Assembly: GCA_025266875.1 (NCBI GenBank) | Contig: JALLLT010000013.1 | Coordinates: 744,001-808,000, forward strand | DNA length: 64,000 nt | DNA from: Fennellomyces sp. T-0311 | Taxonomy: Eukaryota; Mucoromycota; Mucoromycetes; Mucorales; Lichtheimiaceae | Reading direction: 5' to 3' | Shown here: in pieces, positions 1-10,129 of the stretch | Layout: every line of letters begins with the position of its first letter | How positions within the stretch are numbered: position 1 is the first letter of the stretch | Notes under the pieces: generated by a model | What the model saw: the letters and a program-made list of their open reading frames with translations, nothing else | What the model was told of the DNA's origin: nothing | The model's database searches: none | Program-made: the position numbers and the translations under genes

Positions 1-447
1 GGTCCAGCCCCAAGAAAATAAAACATATACATACAAAAAAAAAAAAAAACAAGTCGCATATGCAGCGGTGGCGAGTGATAATCCCGTTGAACACATATCT
101 CCATATATGCACGAGTGTAACGTCACTCCTTGGACAAATCCGGGGAGTACATCGACACCAGCAAGTTCTATCTTTGGAAATTGTCGTCTACCTTCCATCT
201 CTGCATACCGTTTTTAGCTGTCGTCCTTTACACAATTTGAATAGGGAGAGAACCGACGCAAACAAACTCCACTTAAAGAAATTCACGTCTACTTCCCATA
301 TTCTCTCCCGTGGACGACTGTTAAAAATACTTCTTTAAACTTTTCGTATTACTTGTGACAAATATTTCCCAAAATATCATCGAAGTACGGCCACTATATA
401 AGAACCCCAGATCAAATACTAGATGATAGAAAAAAAATCAAATTACA
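1..447. other. Intergenic, upstream of the SDR gene
   Basis: No convincing gene. An A-run lies near position 40. A 92-codon open frame at 60-338 has no recognisable motif and no splice context, so I treat it as chance. The last 60 bases form a plausible core promoter for the dehydrogenase at 448. Confidence 0.6.
395..402 (+). promoter_or_regulatory. TATA-like box of the SDR gene
   Basis: TATATAAG lies about 46 bases before the ATG at 448. The leader between them is A-rich, as is common in fungal genes. Role inferred from position only. Confidence 0.45.
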
Positions 448-1380
448 ATGTCCCCAACAGTTCATAGCAACAGCAAGGTTATCCTAATCACCGGAGCGAC
501 CGGTGGTCTCGGAAGACTAGCGGCCAAACGATTTCTTGCCGAAGGTCATACGGTCGTGATTACTGGACGAAGCAGCAGCCGGCTGGATGAAACCGTTCAA
601 TGGCTCGAACTTTCCTCCTCAGCTCGGGCGCGCCTTCATACAATTGTACTGGACCTCGAAAGTTTGGCGTCCATCCGAAAAGCCGTGGAAACGTTCAAGG
701 CACTCGATCTTCCGCTTGACGTGCTGATCAACAATGCCGGTACCACATTGTCGAGCCACGAGTTTGTCGCCGAGACTACGAAAGTGGAGAAAACCATATT
801 TGTCAATGCAGTGGCACCGTGGTACTTATCCATGTTGATGAAGCCCTTGATGCATCCCGGTAGTCGGGTCCTGTTTGTCGCTTCCAATCTTCACGATCCA
901 AAGACCAAGGGCCCTTTCGCGACAATGAGCAACGGACCAGTGAACGATCCCAACCTTTTCCAACTCCTTGACGGCAAGAAAAACTATGACACCTTGGCGT
1001 ACTACAAGATTAGCAAGACGGCAATGATCTGGGTTGCTTATCAAATGGCAAGAGAGTCACCGGACTTGAATATCCTCGCATTTTGCCCTGGATTCGTGCC
1101 TATTACGGATCTCAATCGTCAACAGCCTTGGGTTTTCCGTGCTGCGCTCAAGTATATTCTTCGTTACACCAGCTCAAACGCCGTATCGCCCCAACAAAGC
1201 ATTTCTGAGTACCTATACTACGCCACCAGCGAGGAGCTTGCCAATGTTACTGGACAGTACTTTGAATTTGGTAAAAAAGCAAAAAGCTCGGTGCGATCGC
1301 AAAACGTAACTGAAGCAATCAAGTTTTGGAACCTTTCAAGCGAAATTTGTAATGCACCTGAATATGCCCTCAAAAAGTAG
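448..1380 (+). CDS. Short-chain dehydrogenase/reductase (classical SDR)
   Basis: Single-exon gene of 310 codons. The N-terminus carries the NAD(P)-binding turn TGATGGLG (residues 16-23). NNAG follows near residue 91, and the catalytic Tyr and Lys appear as YYKISK around residue 188. These define an NAD(P)-dependent SDR with a Rossmann fold. The overall style resembles retinol-dehydrogenase or WWOX-like oxidoreductases, but the substrate cannot be read from sequence. No signal peptide or membrane segment is evident, so it is probably cytosolic. The start at 448 is the first ATG after the TATA-like box, and the length is normal for the family. Confidence 0.9.
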   Translation: MSPTVHSNSKVILITGATGGLGRLAAKRFLAEGHTVVITGRSSSRLDETVQWLELSSSARARLHTIVLDLESLASIRKAVETFKALDLPLDVLINNAGTTLSSHEFVAETTKVEKTIFVNAVAPWYLSMLMKPLMHPGSRVLFVASNLHDPKTKGPFATMSNGPVNDPNLFQLLDGKKNYDTLAYYKISKTAMIWVAYQMARESPDLNILAFCPGFVPITDLNRQQPWVFRAALKYILRYTSSNAVSPQQSISEYLYYATSEELANVTGQYFEFGKKAKSSVRSQNVTEAIKFWNLSSEICNAPEYALKK

Positions 1381-1773
1381 TTTTCTGTACAACTCTTAGC
1401 AGTGTGTAAAAGATCCCTATATGCAAATATAATGTATACCAATAAATATTCTTGTTATGTACGCATTCGTTGCTATTTTGGTAATAAAAGATTATGCGTC
1501 CTCACTGCACGTTCTCATAATATTGCAAGCTCAGAAAAGAATATATGTACGTGCAGGTTGCTTGAAATGAAAGTGCAAGTATATACAAGCCGGGCTACAA
1601 GATTAGCCAACCACTTGAAATACAAGCGGGGGTGAATATAAGCAGTGACCCGGTTTTTCCATGTCATCATGGATATTTAGAGGATATGTGCCAAGTTTAC
1701 AAGCATGTGATTCCTTCTGTAGCCGCAGCATGGTGACTGACACAGCAACGCTGCGTGACGTTCAAAATTCGAA
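1381..1773. other. Intergenic between the SDR gene and U6
   Basis: AT-rich, with several AATAAA-like motifs just after the SDR stop that could serve 3'-end formation. No coding region or RNA motif recognised before the U6 promoter. Confidence 0.5.
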
Positions 1774-1780
1774 TATAAAA
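1774..1780 (+). promoter_or_regulatory. TATA box upstream of U6
   Basis: TATAAAA centred about 42 bases before the proposed U6 5' end. Yeast U6 genes use a TATA box at about -30 together with internal A and downstream B elements. The spacing here is slightly long, which may mean the true 5' end is a little upstream of 1819. Confidence 0.5.
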
Positions 1781-1818
1781 GGAGGTGCTCAGGCTGTCAA
1801 TGTTCTTTTTCTTCGCTT

Positions 1819-1944
1819 GTTCTTGAGATATCTCATGGACAAGCACCTTCCAAAATTTGGACCGAAACAGAGAAGATTAGCATGGCCCCTTCACAAGGAT
1901 GACACTAAGAATCTGAGTTGGATCGCTCTACGGAGCATTTTTTT
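1819..1944 (+). ncRNA. U6: U6 spliceosomal snRNA
   Basis: The conserved U6 core is nearly intact: the ACAGAGA box (1867-1873), the U4-pairing/AGC region reading on to GATTAGCATGGCCCC (1875-1889), and CAAGGATGACAC. The 5' end is set where GTTC...GGAC flank a 22-nt hairpin with an AUAU loop, the expected 5'-monophosphate-capped stem. The 3' end is a T-run at 1938-1944, a Pol III terminator, preceded by a GCTC-TACG-GAGC hairpin. At about 126 nt it is longer than the usual 100-110 nt. No intron interrupts the core. The exact 5' end is uncertain by a few bases; the identity is not. Confidence 0.92.
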
Positions 1945-2019
1945 AATCTCATGGTCTAATGGCAAAGACACCATATGCTGAGCATTATGGAAATACCGGT
2001 TCGATTCCGGTTGGGATTG
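1945..2019 (+). tRNA. tRNA-like element with a non-canonical anticodon arm
   Basis: Begins on the base after the U6 T-run. Seen directly: a 7-bp acceptor stem (1945-1951 with 2012-2018, one G-T pair), a 4-bp D stem with loop AATGGCAA, and a 5-bp T stem with loop TTCGATT. The middle arm is CCATA/TATGG around a 10-nt loop (1976-1985), with no U33-anticodon-purine arrangement I can assign. No T4 terminator follows until about 2152. It is either a tRNA pseudogene or a tRNA-derived Pol III promoter module. No isotype assigned. Confidence 0.55.
1998..2008 (+). promoter_or_regulatory. B-box consensus downstream of U6
   Basis: GGTTCGATTCC is a perfect TFIIIC B-box. It lies in the T arm of the tRNA-like element, about 180 bases after the U6 5' end. 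In budding yeast the U6 gene needs a B block placed downstream of its terminator, so this copy is well placed to serve U6. Functional use is inferred. Confidence 0.55.
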
Positions 2020-2176
2020 ATTATCACTACTATCACTATTACTTAACAAGAAAAGCAAAGAGGCTTCTGCTCCAGCGAGATGATCCCAGCCTTTAAGCTC
2101 ACCATTCACCTATCAATGTTCCTGTGGTTGCTATATCGGACAAAGAGTCAAATTTTTATTATTTTATTGATTTCTA

Positions 2177-4385
2177 TTACGAAAGATCAATCAAAGGGGA
2201 ATCTTCAACAAAGGGCTGCTTCTGCGCAGGCATATGTTGCTGCGGCTGAGGGTAATTAGGGTACATCTGTTGAGATTGTTGCTGCTGCTGCGGCTGCTGT
2301 TGCTGGGGTTGTTGAGGATAGTAATAGTTAGACTGGCTCGGCGGTGGGGTGTGGTATTGTTGTTGTTGAGCTGGTGGCTGCTGCTGGTAGGATTGCTGTG
2401 CTTGAGGATCTTCAGGCTGAGCGTATCCATGTCCTTGAAACTCGGGGGCAGTCGCAGAAGGGATAGATGAATGGTAACCGTTCGCAGCAGGATATGCAGA
2501 ATGTTCAGTAGCTTGAGGGTACTGGTATCCATTCATCGGGCCATGCTGTGGGTATAAAGGTGTGGCATGCTCCTGCCCTGGCGTCGCCACCGGTGCATGC
2601 GGATAACCAGCTTGATGTACCGGATTCGAGTAGTACGAATTTCGGTTATAAGCTCCGGCAACACGCTCCTCCAACAATCGATCGTAAGTCTTGACTGCTG
2701 TATTCATCTTGTCATGTAAAGAAACAAGAATCTCTGCACCATTTGATTAGCTGCGAAATAAACATATGGCCAATAATGAACTTACTGTGCTTATTGATCA
2801 CTTCCTCCAGCGTCTGCACAAGCTTTGGTTGTAACGCACCGATTTGAGTGTACAGCTTGTTGATCTGCGGGTCGTTGGATATATCACCACCCCTGGCGTG
2901 GATGCGCTCAATTAACGTCGAGAACAACTCAATGTTCTCCATCTCCACACGAGAAATTTCATCAGGATTAACCACCGGCACCTTTGCCTCCCATTGCTGT
3001 TCTTGCACATTGGATCGTGGTGTTGGTGTAGACAATTGCATTTCGCGTAGTGAAGCAGCAATGGCTGCGGCAAGCTCTGGATCGTCCTCTTCCTGGTGAA
3101 CCTTTTCCACTCGTGTCAATCGAAAACACTCAAGTACCTTTCCTTCATGCTTACCTGCGTCGTTGATGTAGGGGTTGACTGTGATGGCTGGGCAGGTTGA
3201 GATGGAGTGTATCCCCTACCAAAGTTCTTCTGTTGCTCTGCCTCCTTCAACGACATCTCGATAGCTTTCTTCATATCATCATCGAATTCATCGTCACCAG
3301 ACGCAGGTGCGGGGGCAGGAGCAGCCGCTGCTGCGCTCACGGGTTGCGACGATAGCGGTACCTGTGTCTGGGGAGAGAATGGCAGCGGCGGCAATCCTCC
3401 TTTCCTGGCAGCCTTTGCAAGCTTCAATTTGACATGGCACCCATCACATACTCGAACCTCTTCATCAATTCCCAAATGCGGCAGCGGCATTGTCTTCCCT
3501 GAACAGTCTTGGCAGAACGTGTGACCGCATTGTCGGCAATGATGCTGTTGATACCCCATGAGTCACGCATGCCTCATGCTTTCCTTCCCGTCATACCTTT
3601 CTGTTAGTCATAGTAAATGGTGTTCTGCACCGCTCGCAGACATCAGAATCCGTCCATTCAGGTGGCTACGTAGAATCCATATCAGCACACCCATTATCCC
3701 AGCCAAAAGGTAGCTTACAGCAGATGTTTCCAGCAATATCGGATCAATCGCAGTATTCATAGGAGGGAAAACGTGTCCTTCAGCTTGCAGCAGGCGATGC
3801 GTATCGGTGATATAGAACAAGGCTGGATTTCCTTTTGCGGCAAGACTCCAGGTTTGGATAATGGATAAGATCTTGTTCTTTACGTCCGGGTTGCACCCCG
3901 TCTGGTTAAGGAGAAAGGGTGTGTCAAGGTTACGTTGTCTACGATAACAATAACAATTGGCTTACCGGTGACCGTGCCATCGATGTAAGCTGATCCATAA
4001 ACTCTCGACTTGCGACTTCTCGAACAAACTGGTCTCCTCCGTTTTTGACGCAAGTATCCACAAGCTTTTATGCATGTCAGCGACCAAGAATTGCTAAATG
4101 GCAATTGACAACTTACCGAGAGAGTAGACATTTGAACATTGGGGTTCTTATGCTCCAACCGCTTCTTAAATGACTGCATGGCATCTTTGGCATTGACCTT
4201 TTTACTGCGGATTTGATCGCTTATTTCAAGATGTAAGGCGAGATCCTCTTGCCCAGCTGGCAGGAGCTCCGAAGTTGCCTTCTCTACAAAGCTGTTAGCC
4301 ACGGTTCAGACTACCAAATTCTCACTGTGATAAGGTTACCAATTAGTTCGTCCAATGCACTTTGTCCCCACCACAGTGAAACCAT
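2177..4385 (-). CDS. VPS27: Vps27/Hrs, ESCRT-0 subunit
   Basis: Eight exons on the complement: 4340-4385, 4117-4283, 3966-4064, 3719-3901, 3597-3665, 3155-3544, 2786-3101, 2177-2733; 608 aa. The ATG at 4385 opens a short exon that splices in phase into a VHS domain (EKATSELLP..., [10 protein letters not shown]). A FYVE finger follows, split by an intron at NRK|HHCRQCG. Two UIMs come next ([20 protein letters not shown] and [14 protein letters not shown]), and the tail is rich in Gln, Pro and Tyr. This order is the Vps27/Hrs signature. The protein binds PI3P on endosomes and ubiquitinated cargo and recruits ESCRT-I. AATAAA-like signals lie just beyond the stop. All splice phases are consistent. 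Confidence 0.93.
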
Positions 4386-7300
4386 AATGTTGAAGAAAAA
4401 AGAAAGGTTGCGAAAAAGAAAGGAAGTTGCTTGGCACTTGTCTCGGCGTCGGACACTGTTTCACACGTGCGGACTCGAAATTCTGGTGCTTGGTTAAGCA
4501 GATGTACCTTTTCACTGAGTAACTGCATCCCCTGTGAGAAAAATAGATAAGGCAGTGAGCTCAATGCTATTCTCTTTCGTTCAGAAGTAGTACATGAGTA
4601 CATGGCAGCCTATCTGAAAACCAGCAAGATGTTTTTCTTTGTGATATCGTAACGCTGCAACGCCTACCATTGGCATTGGTATCTCTAAAAAAGGCATGAC
4701 TTTTAAATATGAAGCTATCTAATGTTTTTGTTGAATTGCTTATATTATGCACGGTAAAATTATATAGCTTCTACTATAATAGAGTACTATCAAGTAATTC
4801 CTATTGCAATATGATATGTATGTGATGTGAATATTAAGAGTAAAGTTGCTCCTTGCGTGCGGTAGTGCAAATGGCTATATTGGATGTAGTCGCTCCACGA
4901 CTGATATCTTGTTCTCCTCATCTTTCCCAGTACATAGTAGCTAATGGTCATTGGTATATTAGCGTCTACGTACTTAAATCACAGTTGTCTGTGACGGTTC
5001 CATCACCGCAGCTGCAGAATCGGATGCGACTACGACTCTATTTTTAAAGTATTGAAATCCATATATAGTGCATTTCTGGAAAATACGCTTTGATCTTGTA
5101 CTACAACAAGCAACAATAATAATAGATGCCCAGTTTGAGCTCAAGTCCTGTAAACAAATGTAAAAGGGGAGTGTTTATTCATTTACTTGAAGCACTGATC
5201 GAGTAAGAGTGATTTATGCAGAGCCGGACAATAAAAGTTTCCATTTCATTGTTCAATGATAATATATCAATAACTCTTTCTCAGTCTAGGAGTAATACAT
5301 TTCTAATAAGCTACCTCGACTGAGAGCAAACAGAATACAATACGCTTTAAGTGTAGTATATATCCAAGATCCTGTAAGTTATGCAAAAAGTGAAGACCTA
5401 TATAAATATCCCGCGGCAGCGACAATTACATGTCAATGTCCTGGACTGGGAAACGCTTGAAATTACAGTTAAAACGAGCTGCATAAGATTGCCTAATTCA
5501 AATCGTGCAAAAACGGCTAATAGTACAGTTTAATATACTACATACGTAAGCCCATGCACTGAACCATCATATTCTTCGAGTCTCTTTCATGAACTTTCTG
5601 GTACCTGATTTTGGACTGCGGACTTGCTTATCATACATAAGGATGGGACGCGTCTCCACTATTTGCATAACGAATCGTAAATGTCTTCCGTTATCAAATT
5701 TGATACGGAATAATGACAAAGCTCCGTGCGCCAATATATGAAAGTGGAGTTCAGTGACCTCCATAGGATCGTAAACATGAAAAATTTTGAGTTGCCTGTT
5801 CAATTAGTTTTTAGAAGATATTTATGCTCCTCGAAAGAGATACACAACATTCCAACATAAACTTTTTATTATACTCTCCAAAGCTAAGCCCATTCGGAAA
5901 GATATATTTTTCTTATGTTTATGATCTTATAGACGTTTACTATACTCCCCTAATATATATATGGCGGATGCAATAAGAACATAAAAGTATGAGTGTAAAT
6001 GATGCGTAAAAAAACGCCATCAGCCAACCCAGTGTTAGATTTTTCCCCATTTGAATCTTCATTAATCGGCATTTACTCGAAAATGAGCAGGATCGCAGCA
6101 AATATTGCAAACCAATGTTATTGTGGAGGAGATTACTATGATGAAATAGGATTGTGTATATTTCATTTCAAGTCAACATATGCGCCGATTATCTGCATCA
6201 TGAATCTATCCAACTGAATTAAACATAAAATAGGTATCGCCTGTATAAAAGAAGACTACCATCTGTTTGATCCGGGTTCTTTCTCAACCAAGGAACCCAG
6301 CGGGTTACAGCGACAGTTTGTTACGTAAATTGAAAGACATTTCCCATCTCTTATGTAAACAAGTTCATACCAAAATCAGGCAAGACACACGTACAGAACT
6401 CTAGTATGTTGCTGAGCAAGTATTCTATCTTATACCCTATTATTCTCTCACTGGTAACGCAAAAGTTCAGCTAGTGAACTTCATCAAAAAAGGTCTTCAA
6501 AAGACAGAAAATTTTGAAATTGTAATTCATAAAGATGGTGTTTCTCAGAACCTTAACGTCTAAACGTTTGTCGGGAAACGGTTGGATTATCGTAAAGCGA
6601 TAATATTTCCGAGATGATATCATATCACTGCAAATGAGACAATTAATAAGCATACATACGGATAGGCTTCCTCACAAGCTACGGTGATAACGTAGGGTAT
6701 GGAATACGAAGCAAGCAATTCATAAAAGTCAGTGCTGAACCTCAGTATTGAAATCGCACCCTTTGGGTTAGATATCCTTTTTCTTACAGAGCACGCATCA
6801 ATACACAGATTCTTATTCATGCTTTGAGAAAAAAAATGCATAAGCAAGTCGACAACACGTGAATGCAAGTGTGAGTAAAAATTTTGCGTTCTTTCACTAT
6901 CATTTTTCATTCCACGTAGCATTTGTAGCAAGAGCAACGTGTACGCGTTTGGTAACGTTTTTGACGCGTTCAATCCACTGACAAAAGCAAAACGGACTCA
7001 AATTTCTTTGTACACATAGTAGCCCGGTAGGATCGTTGAATTTATTGATTGGATGGGATACCGGGCTGTATAGCGCAGGTTCCATCATCACTTTGTTCCG
7101 TGCGAAACCAACAATTGGAGTAACATGTGTAATCAAAGTGAGATTATCCAGTTGCCAGGTTAAAGGCCATCATAAATGTATTCGCCTCGGTCTTCCTTAT
7201 ATTTTATTACGATCATCACTAGCTGTGAGCAAACTATACATAAATTGTTGATGAAAAGATAAGGGTTCTTGGTTACTTCACTTCTTGTACCTGACCGATC

Positions 7301-8258
7301 GTCACAAAAGAGTTCTTTTGCGACACCATGATCGATATTACGTAATTCTTTCATCCAGGCTGGATCATCTTGTAACGTCACTGAATGTGTTATTTACCCC
7401 GGAAAGCAATCGATCTTGTTGCATTGATTACCTAAAAAAAGAAATGCCGTGATCCACATGATGTAATGAAACCCGGACCTATGGCTCCGGTCAATAGCCA
7501 TTCTAAGCATTTTGTTTGTTCTGAAGCAGAAAGTTGTGATTATCTAATGCACAGGTTCCACAAAAGCGTTTAGTTGAACGACTTCCATGTATGTAACACC
7601 ATTGGGCTAGAGATGGTTTGCATCAGCTAGATTTTTGGAACACATTCACTCATTTTGTATCTGATTATAATTTTTTTTTCGCACATTCGCAAAACACCTT
7701 GTCTAAAAAGTATCTACGCATCGCAATAAATGACCGTAGAAAAGGAGGATAGTATTTCATAACATGAGGTGTGACAAAACAAACTTTTTGAAGGTCATAT
7801 GAAGAATAGTATACGCAATAATTTTTACAGGAAACAGGTTTCCCATCGTATAAAACTTCGCGCCATGGATGTATTCTGGACTTTTGCATGAGTTCCGACC
7901 CAAGAAAAAAAAGCAGTCAGGGCGAGCTTTGTATCACTTGAAATCAATGATTAACATTGTCAAGCAGGTTCAAATGGGTGTGTGGTGTGAAAGGAACTGA
8001 AAAAGTTACGATGAATTCTCCGTATGTAGATTCCACTGACACGGTGTAACGATCAGAATATATTCTGAACAAATATGCCGATGCGTTACATAATACGATA
8101 CCGCGAGCATCCGCGGACAACACAAGAGGTTGGGAAGCCACGGTTTATTTTTTCTCATCCAATATCACGGTCGGTACTAGCCTTAGCGGCATAATGACAA
8201 TCTAATATGGGAAAAAATTAATGCATTTGTGCAACCTACGTAGGACTCTCTCTCTCTC
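4386..8258. other. Long AT-rich intergenic tract
   Basis: About 3.9 kb without a gene I can complete. The VPS27 promoter must lie in the first few hundred bases. Between 5567 and 8141 the minus strand has several coding-looking fragments, listed separately. I saw no tRNA, rRNA, transposase motif or long repeat. Confidence 0.5.
5567..8141 (-). pseudogene. Scattered coding-like fragments, possible relic or fast-evolving gene
   Basis: Successive minus-strand open segments (8141-7944, 7889-7665, 7381-7300, 7136-6900, 6973-6620, 5803-5567) have protein-like composition, such as HPWREVLYDGKPVSCKNYC and HPINKFNDPTGLLCVQRN. One segment ends in a plausible donor (GTACAAG near 7295). I could not join them in phase: the longest N-terminal segment has no in-frame ATG, and stops separate adjacent fragments. 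No family recognised. It may be a decayed gene, an unrecognised multi-exon gene, or chance. Confidence 0.25.
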
Positions 8259-8272
8259 TATATATATATATA
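8246..8272 (+). promoter_or_regulatory. CT-repeat plus TATA tract before GH12
   Basis: A CT dinucleotide run passes straight into an alternating TA run ending about 50 bases before the GH12 ATG. A pyrimidine block next to a TATA box is common in strongly expressed fungal genes. Role inferred from position. Confidence 0.45.
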
Positions 8273-8321
8273 AATGACAACTTTTTTTATAGCTAAATCC
8301 CAGGAATAAAACCAAACAAAT

Positions 8322-9101
8322 ATGCAACTCAAGTTCATTGCCGGACTATCTGCCCTTGCGACACTTGCTCTTGCTGCTCCATTGGAAAAGCGAGCTGAAT
8401 TCTGTGGTCAATGGGATACCGAAGAAATTGGCAACTACATTGTCTACAACAATCTTTGGGGTCAAGACAGCGGCAGTGGTTCCCAATGTACCGAAGTACT
8501 GAACTTGGATGGCAATAACCTCTCGTGGCGTACCGCATGGAGCTGGTCAGGAGGCCAATACAGTGTCAAGTCGTATGCCAATGCCGCGTACATGTTTGAT
8601 ACCAAGACTCTTTCAAGCCTTTCAAGCATTCCTTTCACTTGGAAATGGGCTTACACTGGAAGCGAGTAAGTTACTACTTCTGTTCTTACATATATATTGA
8701 CAATTGTTAACGTCAAATCCAAAAGTATGGTTGTCAATGTTGCCTTTGATCTCTGGACATCGGCGGGCAACAGCGGTGATTACGAATACGAAATCATGAT
8801 CTGGCTTGCAGCTATTGGCGGTGCTGGTCCACTCGGTAGCCAAGTCAGCTCGTTCTCTTACGATGGCACGGACTGGGCTCTTTACGAAGGAACCAATGGT
8901 GCCCAGACCGTCTATAGTTACGTTGCCGGTAACCAAATTGAAAGCATCACAAGCGATGCTCTTCCATTCCTTACCCACTTGGTCGACAGCGGCTATCTCT
9001 CTTCTTCGCAATACCTTCGTGCTATCCAAGCAGGAACCGAGCCATTCCTTGGAAGTAATGCGGAATTGATTACTTCCGAATATTCCGTTGAAGTTAATTA
9101 A
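8322..9101 (+). CDS. Secreted glycoside hydrolase family 12 endoglucanase
   Basis: Two exons, 8322-8665 and 8726-9101, giving 239 aa. A signal peptide (MQLKFIAGLSALATLALA) is followed by APLEKR, a KEX2-like site. The mature part has the GH12 pattern: CGQWDTEEIGNY near the N-terminus, the nucleophile Glu in YEIMIWLA, and the acid/base Glu in GTEPF near the C-terminus. The length is typical of GH12. The family cleaves beta-1,4-glucan or xyloglucan by a retaining mechanism; which substrate applies here is not readable. The intron joins GA to T, making an Asp codon, so the phase is correct. Confidence 0.93.
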
Positions 9102-10129
9102 TAAGAATAAATTATGACGCTAGTCTAATTTTTTTTACATATCAATATTCTCCTTAATTCCTATGGGTATACATAGTCCAGACATGGTGTGCATGGTAAC
9201 AAACATATTGAGTCACATGCAACCTGAGAAAAAAAATCAGGAATGCCTCTTCCGTGTATTGTAGCATGATATTACTCAATGATTATGGAGAGTTTGCACA
9301 TTCATTGCAAATAATTTTTGGTGAATTTTGGTGAATAATTTTTCGAAGTGGTTAATCATAAGCTTTTTAACCACTTGAGTTACTAAAATGGTAGTACAAG
9401 TGGTTAAAAAGCTTATGTTTAACCGCTGTAACCACTTTTAACCATCGAAATTATTTGCAGTGTATTGATGCGGTGCGTACGTATGAAAATGATCCTGAGC
9501 AACATGGATGCAATATTAAGCGAATACGAGTGGAAGGTCATGCCAGATGGGTCTAACAGGTTTAAATAAACCACCAAATAGATGATCGGTCTGTCAAGAG
9601 TTTGGGTGACTATAATGCGCATGCAACTTATGAGCAGCGGACCAAACATTTTAACAAAATTGCCCGTGGACTGCCGCTGATATTCGATCCTGGCTTTGTG
9701 CGTTCGCGATCGAACATGTTGGGCGTCCCGTATTTTTTCGAGATTTTCAACGCTAATGTCGTAGCTGAATGAGGGGCATAATACGATAGAAAGAAGGTCT
9801 GTAACAAAGTAAAAGACCTAAGAGTTTCAATGGTCGAAGAAACTGCGCAAGTACGTATAAATGAAAGGACATGAGAGAAAGAAGTTACGCACGCAAAGTG
9901 TCCCTGTCGTACACTATAGCGAGGTGGACTTGATTAAAAGCGAAGCTTCGTTGGCATGGCCACTTAATTGATTGCTTTCAAAAGATATATATATGTCCAG
10001 GGCTTTATTTCAAGTAGCAATAAGTACACGGGTGTCAGAAAATTGGAATATATATATATAAGGGGATGACTTGGATAATGTTGAGCAATATACAGTAATG
10101 GAAAGATGTGTAAAGCGCGGGAGGGAAGG
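9102..10129. other. Intergenic between GH12 and ZNFX1-like
   Basis: Contains the foldback element at 9306-9459. The rest is unstructured AT-rich sequence, with no gene supported. Both flanking genes end here (convergent), so it holds two 3' regions. Confidence 0.5.
9306..9459. repeat. Foldback (MITE-like) palindromic element
   Basis: Inner arms 9350-9377 and 9397-9424 are 28-nt inverted repeats with one mismatch around a 19-nt spacer. Outer arms TGCAAATAATTT (9306-9317) and AAATTATTTGCA (9448-9459) are perfect 12-nt inverted repeats. The motif GTGGTTAA recurs inside. The whole 154-nt unit could fold into one long hairpin. No clear target-site duplication is seen at the ends, so transposition is not demonstrated. 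Confidence 0.7.

Noticed and set aside
1661..1981. 106-codon open frame over the U6 gene
   Set aside because: It overlaps a near-perfect U6 snRNA core with its own promoter and terminator; the frame is incidental.
2234..2470. Leucine-rich open frame on the plus strand
   Set aside because: Antisense shadow of the Gln/Pro-rich VPS27 tail; its Leu runs are reversed CAG-type codons.
4117..4302. VPS27 start at a GTG near 4302
   Set aside because: GTG is not a credible start here, and an upstream ATG exon at 4340-4385 splices in phase to give the expected Vps27 N-terminus.
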